A stretch of 64,000 bases of DNA from Streptomyces sp. H27-H1 (GTDB taxonomy: Bacteria; Actinomycetota; Actinomycetes; Streptomycetales; Streptomycetaceae), in contig NZ_JAPNLJ010000017.1 in assembly GCF_026627445.1 (NCBI RefSeq), positions 62,001-126,000 of the forward strand, written 5' to 3'. Both the position numbers and the translations under genes were made by a program. The notes under the pieces are model-generated. The model did no database searches, had not been told where the DNA came from, and saw nothing but the letters and a program-made list of their open reading frames with translations. This document shows positions 7,999-15,293 of the stretch, piece after piece (within the stretch, counting starts at the first letter, position 1; the number at the start of each line of letters is the position of its first letter).

Positions 7999-9048
7999 TC
8001 AGTCCCGGACGTCCGTCGGAGGGTTCGCCGGATCGGCCGGTTCCGAAGGGGCGCCGGCCGGGGGCTTGGGCGTCTGCCACCCGGGCCCGGTCTGCGCCGG
8101 AAGCCGTCGCGTGGGCACAAGACCGGTCTTCGGCTTCGCGGGCCGCCACTTGCGGTACAGCCGGAAGCAGAGCAGCAGGACCCCGCCCGTCAGCAGGAAC
8201 GGGGAGGCCGCGGCGAGCGCCATCAGCAGGTACAGGAGCGCGTCGGCGAAGACCCGCCAGCCACCGAACAGGGCGTCGCCCAAGCCCGGATCCGGCTTCT
8301 TCGGATCCTTCGCCGCCGACTGCCCCTTCTCCGTGAGCGTCAGCGTGATCGTGCCGAGCGAGGTCTGGTCCTTCAGCGCGGTCTGCTGGGCGAGCAGCGA
8401 CTCCAGATCGGACTGGCGCTTGCTGAGCTCGGCCTCCAGCGTGACCACCTCACTCAGCCCGGTGGCCTTCTCCATCATCTCGCGCACCCGCGCCACGCTC
8501 GCCTGCTGGGTCTTGACCCGGCTGTCGACGTCCGCGACCTTCTGCGTCACGTCCTGCGCCTCGACCTTGCGGTCGAGCAGCTTCCCGCTGCCCTCCAGCG
8601 CGGCCAGGACCGCGTCGAAGCGCTCGCCCGGCACCCGCAGGGTCACCGTCGAGGTCATCGACCCGTCGGAATGGCGTGTGGTGGCCTCGTTGCCCACGTA
8701 GCCGCCCGCGTTCTCCGCCGCCGTCCGGGCCCCCGCCGCGGCCTTCTGGGCGTCCGCCGCCTCCACGCCCAGCGTCGCCGTCCGGATGATCTGGGTCCGG
8801 ACCTCGGGGGTCTGCGGCTGCTTGCCGTCGGCGCTCGGCGCCGGTGCGCCCGGCGCGGCCGGAGCCGCCGCCGGGCCCTTCCCGTCGGCCTCCTGCCCCT
8901 GGAAGGCCGCCGAGTCCGCCGCCTTGTCCGAGGAGGCGTCGCCGGCGGCGCAGCCGGTGAGGACGAGGGCCCCGGCCAGGGAGAGCGCGGCCAGGGCCGT
9001 CGCCGAACGCCGCCCGTACCGTCCGTATCGTCCGTGCTGGGTGTGCAT
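7999..9048 (-). CDS. DUF4349 lipoprotein
   Basis: Membrane-anchored lipoprotein of unknown function, 349 residues. The signal peptide ends in the lipobox LVLTGCAAG (Cys near 36), followed by an Ala/Pro-rich linker. The DUF4349 domain spans about 85-260 and includes RTATLGVEAADAQKAA, a long heptad-like coiled coil (RVKTQQASVARVREMMEKATG and on) and SLGTITLTLTEKG. One membrane helix follows at about 270-300 (LLYLLMALAAASPFLLTGGV), then a basic Pro-rich tail. Start ATG 9048 has GGGGGGA upstream. It is divergent from hemY with about 150 bp between. No role in haem synthesis is implied by the neighbourhood alone. Confidence 0.85.
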   Translation of the reverse strand: MHTQHGRYGRYGRRSATALAALSLAGALVLTGCAAGDASSDKAADSAAFQGQEADGKGPAAAPAAPGAPAPSADGKQPQTPEVRTQIIRTATLGVEAADAQKAAAGARTAAENAGGYVGNEATTRHSDGSMTSTVTLRVPGERFDAVLAALEGSGKLLDRKVEAQDVTQKVADVDSRVKTQQASVARVREMMEKATGLSEVVTLEAELSKRQSDLESLLAQQTALKDQTSLGTITLTLTEKGQSAAKDPKKPDPGLGDALFGGWRVFADALLYLLMALAAASPFLLTGGVLLLCFRLYRKWRPAKPKTGLVPTRRLPAQTGPGWQTPKPPAGAPSEPADPANPPTDVRD

Positions 9049-9198
9049 CGTTGGGTCCCCCCGGGAATCTGCGAATGTCGATGTCGAGGTTCTGACGTCC
9101 CGGGTCCCGTCCCGGGTTTCGTACGCACGGTCCCGAGGTGATGCCGAAGCGGTCACGGTCAGGCCTCGGTGACCGCCTGATGAGCGGTCTGAGACGAT

Positions 9199-10695
9199 GT
9201 GTCCATGCACGAAGCGGACACGCGTACGGACCGGCCGGCTCCCGCCGGCCACATCGTCGTCATCGGCGGCGGTATCGCCGGCCTCGCGGCTGCCCACCGG
9301 CTGCTCGCCGAGGGCCTTCGCGTCACCCTCCTGGAGGCAGGCCCGCGCCTCGGCGGCAAGCTGCGCTCGGGCGAACTGGCCGGCCTGCGCGTGGACCTCG
9401 GCGCCGAATCCGTGCTCGCCCGTCGCCCCGAAGCGCTCGAACTGGCCCGCGCCGTGGGCCTCGGCGACGCCCTGCAGCCGCCCGCCACCAGCACCGCCCG
9501 CCTGTGGACCCGCGGCGTGCTGCGGCCCATGCCGACCGGCCACGTCATGGGCGTCCCCGGAGACCTCGGCCCGCTCGCCGCCTCCGGGGTGCTCTCCGCC
9601 GAGGGCCTGGCCCGGGCCGGGGCCGAGGAGGGACCGGCGCCCATCGAGGCCGACGAGGACGTGGCCGTCGGCGAGTACGTCGCCGCCCGCCTGGGCCACG
9701 AGGTCGTCGACCGGCTCGTGGAACCGCTGCTCGGCGGGGTCTACGCCGGCAATGCCTACCGCATCTCGATGCGCGCCGCCGTGCCCCAGCTCTTCGAGGC
9801 CGCCCGCACCCACGCCTCCCTGGGCGAGGGCGTACGGGACCTGCAGCGCCGGGCCGCCTCGGCTCCGAGCGGGCCCGTCTTCTCCGGCATCGACGGCGGC
9901 ATCGGCAGGCTCCCGCTCGCCGTCGCCGACGCCTGCCGGGCGGCCGGAGCCCGGATCCTCCTCGACACCCCCGCGCGCGAGCTGACCCGTACCGCCACGG
10001 GCTGGCGCGTCGTCGCCGACACCCCGGCCGGCGCCGAGGCCATCGAGGCCGACGGGGTGGTCCTGGCCGTTCCGGCCGGTCCCGCCGCCCGGCTGCTCGA
10101 CGGGTCCGCGCCCGTGGCGGCCGCCGAACTGCGCGGGATCGAGTACGCCTCCATGGCCCTGGTCACGATGGCGCTGCGGCGCTCCGAGCTGCCCGCCGCG
10201 GTCGCCCGGGGCGGCCCGAGCGGTTTCCTCGTACCGCCCGTGGACGGCCGGACCATCAAGGCCTCGACCTTCTCCAGCAACAAGTGGGCCTGGGCCGGGA
10301 CCGATCCCGACATCTTCCTGCTGCGCACCTCCGTCGGACGCCACGGCGACGAGGGCGATCTGGGGCGCTCCGACGAGGAACTGGTCGAGGTATCCCTCGC
10401 CGACCTCGGCGCGGCCGTGGGGCTCGCGCCCGCCACCCGCCCGATCGCCTCCACCGTCACCCGCTGGGACGGCGGCCTGCCCCAGTACCACGTCGGTCAC
10501 CTTGCCAAGGTGACCCGGATCCGCGCCGCCGTCGCGGCCCTGCCGGGCCTCGCGGTGTGCGGAGCGCTGTACGACGGGGTCGGCATCCCGGCCTGCATCG
10601 CCAGCGCCGGCAAGGCCGCCGACGTGGTGATCGCCACGTCGGGGACCGGTGGGGTACCCCTGGCACCGACCACTGATCAGCACACGGGACAATAG
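9199..10695 (+). CDS. hemY: coproporphyrinogen III oxidase, HemY/CgoX type
   Basis: FAD-dependent oxidase of 498 residues. By the established Gram-positive pathway it should oxidise coproporphyrinogen III to coproporphyrin III rather than act on protoporphyrinogen. The FAD motif HIVVIGGGIAGLAAAHRLL is at about 18-36, followed by EAGPRLGGKLRSG. The C-terminal FAD contact is in GVGIPACIASAGKAADVV. Start GTG 9199; ATG 9205 is equally possible because neither has a clear ribosome-binding site. Only 4 bp separate it from hemQ, so the two are surely cotranscribed. Databases often label such genes hemG or protoporphyrinogen oxidase. Confidence 0.93.
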   Translation: MSMHEADTRTDRPAPAGHIVVIGGGIAGLAAAHRLLAEGLRVTLLEAGPRLGGKLRSGELAGLRVDLGAESVLARRPEALELARAVGLGDALQPPATSTARLWTRGVLRPMPTGHVMGVPGDLGPLAASGVLSAEGLARAGAEEGPAPIEADEDVAVGEYVAARLGHEVVDRLVEPLLGGVYAGNAYRISMRAAVPQLFEAARTHASLGEGVRDLQRRAASAPSGPVFSGIDGGIGRLPLAVADACRAAGARILLDTPARELTRTATGWRVVADTPAGAEAIEADGVVLAVPAGPAARLLDGSAPVAAAELRGIEYASMALVTMALRRSELPAAVARGGPSGFLVPPVDGRTIKASTFSSNKWAWAGTDPDIFLLRTSVGRHGDEGDLGRSDEELVEVSLADLGAAVGLAPATRPIASTVTRWDGGLPQYHVGHLAKVTRIRAAVAALPGLAVCGALYDGVGIPACIASAGKAADVVIATSGTGGVPLAPTTDQHTGQ

Positions 10696-10699
10696 ACAG

Positions 10700-11413
10700 A
10701 TGACTGCACCAGAGAAGATTCCCAACGCGGGGAAGAAGGCGAAGGACCTCAATGAGGTCATCCGCTACACCCTGTGGTCCGTCTTCAAGCTGAAGGACGT
10801 CCTTCCCGAGAACCGCGCCGGCTTCGCCGACGAGGTCCAGGAGCTGTTCGACCAGCTGGCCGCCAAGGACATCACCGTCCGCGGCACCTATGACGTCTCC
10901 GGCCTGCGGGCCGACGCTGACATCATGATCTGGTGGCACGCGGAGACCTCCGACGAGCTGCAGGCCGCGTACAACCTGTTCCGCCGCACCAAGCTGGGCC
11001 GCGCGCTGGAGCCGGTCTGGTCGAACATGGCCCTGCACCGCCCGGCCGAGTTCAACAAGTCCCACATCCCGGCCTTCCTGGCCGACGAGACGCCGCGCGA
11101 CTACGTCAGCGTCTACCCCTTCGTACGCAGCTACGACTGGTACCTGCTGCCCGACGAGGACCGCCGCCGCATGCTCAAGGACCACGGCATGATGGCCCGC
11201 GGCTACCCCGACGTGCGCGCCAACACCGTTGCCTCCTTCTCGCTCGGCGACTACGAGTGGCTGCTGGCCTTCGAGGCCGACGAGCTGTACCGCATCGTCG
11301 ACCTCATGCGCCTCCTGCGCGCCTCCGAGGCCCGTATGCACGTCCGTGAAGAAGTGCCCTTCTACACCGGACGCCGCAAGTCCGTCGCCGATCTGGTGGC
11401 CGGACTCGCCTGA
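10700..11413 (+). CDS. hemQ: coproheme decarboxylase
   Basis: HemQ/ChdC converts Fe-coproporphyrin III (coproheme) to haem b by peroxide-dependent decarboxylation of two propionates. It is the last step of the coproporphyrin-dependent pathway. 237 residues, chlorite-dismutase-like fold. Tyr139 in YVSVYPFVRSYDWY matches the catalytic Tyr region, and His162 in MLKDHGMMARGY is the likely proximal haem ligand. Start ATG 10700 follows the hemY stop by 4 bp. The HemE, HemY and HemQ genes in 6 kb indicate that this organism uses the Gram-positive haem route. The ferrochelatase (cpfC) is not in the window. Confidence 0.96.
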   Translation: MTAPEKIPNAGKKAKDLNEVIRYTLWSVFKLKDVLPENRAGFADEVQELFDQLAAKDITVRGTYDVSGLRADADIMIWWHAETSDELQAAYNLFRRTKLGRALEPVWSNMALHRPAEFNKSHIPAFLADETPRDYVSVYPFVRSYDWYLLPDEDRRRMLKDHGMMARGYPDVRANTVASFSLGDYEWLLAFEADELYRIVDLMRLLRASEARMHVREEVPFYTGRRKSVADLVAGLA

Positions 11414-11519
11414 TACCTCCCCTGGGGGGAAGAACCGGAGGACCGCCGACCGCGGTTCTGCCGGTGGATCGGGAGGCCCTGCCCCCGAATCGACGCAGCC
11501 GGAGATCCCGCCCGGAAGT

Positions 11520-13301
11520 TCAGACGACTGGCGGCAGCAGTGCCCTGGGGTGCCCCTGGGCCGTCGCTGCCCGGTCGTCCAGCGACACCGGTGCGGGCTC
11601 CGGATGCGGCGCACACGTGACATCCCGCCCCGGGGTGTCACCTGTCAGCAAGTACCGCTCCACGTGAGCGTCCACGCAGTCATTGCGTCCGCCGACCACT
11701 CCGTGGGTACCGGCCCCCTCCTCCGTCACCAGCGCGGCCCGCGGGCCGAGCCGCCGCAGCAGCTCCAGCGCACCCCGGTACGGGGTCGCGCCGTCCCGCT
11801 CGGCCGCCACGATCAGCGTGCGGGGGAGCGGGACGCCCGGCCGCAGCCCCACGTCCACCGGCCGCTGCCGCTCGCGGACCGGCCAGAAGGCGCAGGGCAG
11901 GTTCAGGAAGGTGTTGGTCCAGGTCTCGAAAGGGGCCGTACGGGCCAGCTCGGTGCTGTCGCGGTCCCAGGTCTCCCAGTCGGCGGGCCACGGGGCGTCG
12001 TTGCACAGGGTCGCCGTGTAGACGGCCGTCGCGTTCTCGGCCAGGGCGGCCGCCGCCGGGTCCGGGGCGGCGAGCTCCACGAGCGGGCGCGGATCGCCGC
12101 GCAGGAACGCCGCCAGGGCCGCCGCGCGGCCCGGCCAGACCTCGTCGTAGTACGCGGCCCGCAAGTACGCGGAGTGCAGCTGCCCCGTGCCGACCTCCCC
12201 GCCCGCCGGTTCGCGGGCGAGCGCGGCCCGCACCCGCTCGTAACTCGCCTGCACGGCCTCGGGGGTGGAGCCGAGCCCGTACGCGGCGTGGTGGCGGGCC
12301 GCCCAGGCCCGGAAGTCGGCCCAGCGGCGCTCGAAACCGGAGGCCTGGGCGAGGTTGTTGCCGTACCAGATCTTCCGCGGGTCGGGGTCGACGGCCGAGT
12401 CGAAGACCATGCGGCGGACGTGGCCGGGGTAGAGGGTGGCATAGACCGCGCCCAGGTAAGTGCCGTACGAGGCCCCCATGAAGGTCAGCTCGCTCTCGCC
12501 GAGCGCGGCGCGCAGCACGTGCAGGTCGCGGACGTTGTTCAGGGTCGTGTACGAGCCGAGGGACGCCCCGGCCCGCTCCGCGCAGCCGCGGGCATAGGCC
12601 CGTGCGGCGGAGATCCGGTCCTCCTTGGCGGTGGCGTCCGGCCGCGCGCCGGCGGCGTCCGCCGGGGCCTTGGCGTACTGCGCCGGGTCCTGGCAGGACA
12701 GCGGGTGCCCGGAGCGGCCGACCCCGCGGGGGGCGTAACCGACGAGATCGTAGGCCGCCCGGACGCGGCGCCACTCGGGCAGGTCGGCGACGAGCGGGAA
12801 GAACAGCCCGTTCCCGCCGGGTCCGCCGGGGTTGTACACGAGCGCCCCCTGCCGCCGGACCCCGCCCGCGCCGGAGGCTGCGGCCCGGCTGACGAGGAGC
12901 TCGGTCTGCGCCCCGTCGGGCCGGGCGTAGTCGACCGGGACCCGCAGAGCGCCGCACAGCACGTCCGGCCCGAGCCCCTCGGCGACGGGGCAGGGCCCGA
13001 ACTCCAGCCCGTCGCGGGCACCCTGACGGCCTGTTCCCGAAGAGCCTGCCGGGCTGCCCGCGGGTCCCGTGCGCGCTGCGGCGGCCGCGGCCCGCCGGGC
13101 CACGAGCTCGGCGCCGGCCGCGGCCGGCGCGGCGGTCGCCGACGGGGGGCGGGGCGGGATCGGGGCAAGGATCGGCGCAACGGCCGGGGCGAGCGGTGGA
13201 GGGGCCGGTGGAGCGGACCCGGCGGCAAAGGCCGCCGGCAGGGAGGCGGCCAGCGCGACGGCGGCCAGCGCGACCGTGGCGGGCACCCGGGGCATGCGCA
13301 T
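11520..13301 (-). CDS. secreted alpha/beta-hydrolase, tripeptidyl aminopeptidase family
   Basis: Exported serine hydrolase of the Streptomyces Tap/SlpD/SlpE type (peptidase family S33), which removes short N-terminal peptides. 593 residues. Signal peptide about 1-27 (ALAAVALAASLPAAFAAG), then a long Ala/Pro-rich linker to about 95. Oxyanion loop YNPGGPGGNG, nucleophile Ser in FMGASYGTYLG, acid in AAERDGATPY and His in EGAGTHGVVGG are all present. An oddity is GYAPRGVGRS where the family normally has DPRG: an Ala replaces the Asp. Start ATG 13301, with GAGAGG 6 nt upstream and an inverted repeat just before it. Confidence 0.88.
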   Translation of the reverse strand: MRMPRVPATVALAAVALAASLPAAFAAGSAPPAPPPLAPAVAPILAPIPPRPPSATAAPAAAGAELVARRAAAAAARTGPAGSPAGSSGTGRQGARDGLEFGPCPVAEGLGPDVLCGALRVPVDYARPDGAQTELLVSRAAASGAGGVRRQGALVYNPGGPGGNGLFFPLVADLPEWRRVRAAYDLVGYAPRGVGRSGHPLSCQDPAQYAKAPADAAGARPDATAKEDRISAARAYARGCAERAGASLGSYTTLNNVRDLHVLRAALGESELTFMGASYGTYLGAVYATLYPGHVRRMVFDSAVDPDPRKIWYGNNLAQASGFERRWADFRAWAARHHAAYGLGSTPEAVQASYERVRAALAREPAGGEVGTGQLHSAYLRAAYYDEVWPGRAAALAAFLRGDPRPLVELAAPDPAAAALAENATAVYTATLCNDAPWPADWETWDRDSTELARTAPFETWTNTFLNLPCAFWPVRERQRPVDVGLRPGVPLPRTLIVAAERDGATPYRGALELLRRLGPRAALVTEEGAGTHGVVGGRNDCVDAHVERYLLTGDTPGRDVTCAPHPEPAPVSLDDRAATAQGHPRALLPPVV

Positions 13302-13313
13302 GGCGGGCCTCTC

Positions 13314-13338
13314 ATCTCATCGGACAGTGCGATGAGAT
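13314..13338. promoter_or_regulatory. inverted repeat upstream of secreted peptidase
   Basis: ATCTCATCG and CGATGAGAT, 9 bp each, separated by 7 nt. The pair lies immediately 5' of the ribosome-binding site of the peptidase gene. It could be an operator or a leader hairpin controlling access to the site. Confidence 0.45.
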
Positions 13339-13382
13339 CCGGCGGGCGGCCTCCTGTACAGGACCGTCGGCCGGTGTCGTGC

Positions 13383-14165
13383 TCAATGCCCCCGTTGCCC
13401 CGGAATCCGCCCCCGCCTGCCGTAGGTGAGCGCCGCCCGCAGCTCGGGTTCGGTGACCGCGCGGAGCCCCCGCAGGGCCACCGCGGTGAGCGAGCCCCTC
13501 ATGGCGCGCTCGCGCCCCAGTTCCACGAGCAGCCTGCGACCGGCGGGGGAGGCCCACGCGGACTGCGCGTGCCCCTCGACGCGGGCGATGGCCAGGCACC
13601 CCAGTGCGAGGATCAGCGGCAGTGCGAACCAGCACAGGATCATCGTGTTCGTGGTCTGCCCGGCGGGTACGCACAGTGCGGCCACCGCCATGGCGATGAC
13701 CAGCCCGGTGGCCTGCCGGACCGACCGGATCCCCGCACCTATCTCCCGCTGGGCCCCGTCGCCCAGCGCGAGGCCGGCCTCTCCGAGCCGGTCCGCGAGG
13801 GCCCGTACGGCCGGATCCCGCGCCGCGACGGCCCGTACGGAGGTCACCGGCTCCTGCCCGTCCGGCCCGAACGCGCCGAGCACCGAGCGCTCGTACGGAT
13901 CGAGGCCCACCGGGTCGACCACGGTCGCCCAGCCCGTGTACGCGAGCAGCAGCCGCCGCTGGCGCTGCATCGACAGCAGGGTCAGCTCGGCCACCCGCTC
14001 CGGGCCGCCGGCGAGGTAGGCGGCCTCGTACAGGTTCAGCTCGTGGTGGCGCGCTGCGGCGGTGCCCGGAGCGGGCTCCGCCGGTTCGGCGGCGGCCTTC
14101 AGGAGGCGGGCGCACGCGATCAGCAGCCCTGCCCAGGCGAGGAGGAGGAACAGGACCCAGAACAT
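13383..14165 (-). CDS. TIGR04222 domain membrane protein without Cys tail
   Basis: 260-residue membrane protein of unknown function. N-terminal membrane helix about 2-22 (FWVLFLLLAWAGLLIACARL). The TIGR04222 signature HHELNLYEAAYLAGGPERVAEL is at about 40-60, followed by two membrane helices near 150-195 (TGLVIAMAVAALCVPAG, MILCWFALPLILALGCLAIA). The C terminus RGRIPGQRGH is basic and lacks the low-complexity tail of its paralogue 84 bp upstream. It lies in the same direction behind that paralogue and the DUF692 gene, so it is probably part of the same transcript. Start ATG 14165. Confidence 0.85.
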   Translation of the reverse strand: MFWVLFLLLAWAGLLIACARLLKAAAEPAEPAPGTAAARHHELNLYEAAYLAGGPERVAELTLLSMQRQRRLLLAYTGWATVVDPVGLDPYERSVLGAFGPDGQEPVTSVRAVAARDPAVRALADRLGEAGLALGDGAQREIGAGIRSVRQATGLVIAMAVAALCVPAGQTTNTMILCWFALPLILALGCLAIARVEGHAQSAWASPAGRRLLVELGRERAMRGSLTAVALRGLRAVTEPELRAALTYGRRGRIPGQRGH

Positions 14166-14249
14166 GTCCGAGTTCTACAATATGTGGAACCGGCCGGTAC
14201 AGGTTTCTGTCGAGGTGTGAGCAGCTCGTGACGGCCCCGTGATGGAGGG

Positions 14250-15293
14250 TCAGGAACTGCTGCCGCAGCTGGAACTGGACGAACTGCTACAACTCGAACC
14301 GCTCGACCCGCTGGAGCAGCTCGAACCACTGGATCCACCGCTCCCGCAACTGCTCCCGGAGGAACCGCAGCCCGAGCCCGAGGAGCAGCTGCTGCCGCCC
14401 GAGGACCCGCAGCTCGACCCACCGGACCCGCCGCCGTCGGAGCTCGCGCACCAGACGACCGCGGCCCCGGCCAGCCAGGAGGACTCCGAGCTGCTGGAAC
14501 GCGTGTGCGACTGGGCCGCCGCCAGCCGGGTCCCGCGGGCCGCCGGCACCAACTGCTCCCGCAGGTACGGGTCCCGCAGGCCCCGCAGCCCGAACAGCGA
14601 GGTCTGGACGTACGGGCTCAGGTCGGCCCGGTAGTGGGCCCGGATGTGGCGCAGCGCCGCTGCCCCCGCCGGGGTGATCCGCTGCCGGGCGCGGGAGGCG
14701 CCGATGGTGCCGAGGACGATGCCGCCCAGCAGAACGGGGAAGACCTCGACGACGAACGGCACGTGGAAGGAGCCGGAATCCTCCTGCAGCACGAAGCCGA
14801 GGAAGGAGAGCGGCAGCGAGAGCACCAGGCCCACCGCGCACACCACGGCCTGCACCACTCCGTGGCGCAGCCAGCGGTGCCGGCCGCCGGGGGTGGCGAT
14901 CAGCCCGCGGGCAGCCAGCGCGTCGCCGGTCTCCTGAACGGCCGGGTCCCGCATGGCGGCGTAGCGGATCTGGTACAGCCACCCGGACGGGGCGCCTTGG
15001 TGGGCCTGGAGCACGGCCCGCTCGGCGGGGTCGGCGGCCCGCACCCCGGGCCGTACCTGGACGATGCCGGGCCCACCGACCAGCATCCGGCCGTCGCAGA
15101 GCAGCGAGACGAGCGCGGCGTCCACCACGGCGCCGGGCCCACCAGCCATGAAGGCGGCCTCGGACAGGTCGTGCAGGCGCGGGGCGGGGCCGAGCGAGGG
15201 CGGCTGCGACTGCCGCAGACCGCGCAGGAGGCTGACGCTGGAGGTGATGACGCCGATCCAGACGGCGACGGCGAGGAAGTCGAAGAGGTTCAT
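14250..15293 (-). CDS. TIGR04222 membrane protein with Ser/Gly/Cys-rich tail, putative MNIO substrate
   Basis: 347 residues. One N-terminal membrane helix (about 3-22), the TIGR04222 signature LHDLSEAAFMAGGPGAVVDA (about 40-60) and two central helices at about 152-200. The last 66 residues are almost only Ser, Gly and Cys, with 8 Cys including runs such as GSSCGSSGGSSCSSGSGCG. The ATG at 15291-15293 overlaps the DUF692 stop as ATGA, so the two are translationally coupled. Low-complexity tails of this kind are a known feature of TIGR04222 proteins. That the tail is a substrate for the adjacent DUF692 enzyme is inference. A structural or metal-binding tail is the alternative. Confidence 0.85.
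   Translation of the reverse strand: MNLFDFLAVAVWIGVITSSVSLLRGLRQSQPPSLGPAPRLHDLSEAAFMAGGPGAVVDAALVSLLCDGRMLVGGPGIVQVRPGVRAADPAERAVLQAHQGAPSGWLYQIRYAAMRDPAVQETGDALAARGLIATPGGRHRWLRHGVVQAVVCAVGLVLSLPLSFLGFVLQEDSGSFHVPFVVEVFPVLLGGIVLGTIGASRARQRITPAGAAALRHIRAHYRADLSPYVQTSLFGLRGLRDPYLREQLVPAARGTRLAAAQSHTRSSSSESSWLAGAAVVWCASSDGGGSGGSSCGSSGGSSCSSGSGCGSSGSSCGSGGSSGSSCSSGSSGSSCSSSSSSSCGSSS
14253..14450 (-). repeat. low-complexity Ser/Gly/Cys codon tract
   Basis: 66 codons forming the C-terminal tail of the TIGR04222 protein. The eight Cys are spaced by 4-12 residues of Ser and Gly. Ser codons mix AGC, AGT, TCC, TCG and others, so the tract is kept at protein level rather than being a recent nucleotide repeat expansion. 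Confidence 0.8.

Noticed and set aside
7999..10761. A 920-codon minus-strand frame covering the hemY region
   Set aside because: Only the part from ATG 9048 has a signal peptide and DUF4349; the upstream part is antisense to hemY and has no family features.
14239..14634. Plus-strand frame full of Leu, Glu and Pro (LLPQLELDELLQLEPLDPLE)
   Set aside because: It is the exact antisense of the Ser/Gly/Cys tail of the TIGR04222 gene; the pattern is produced by that repeat and has no ribosome-binding site.
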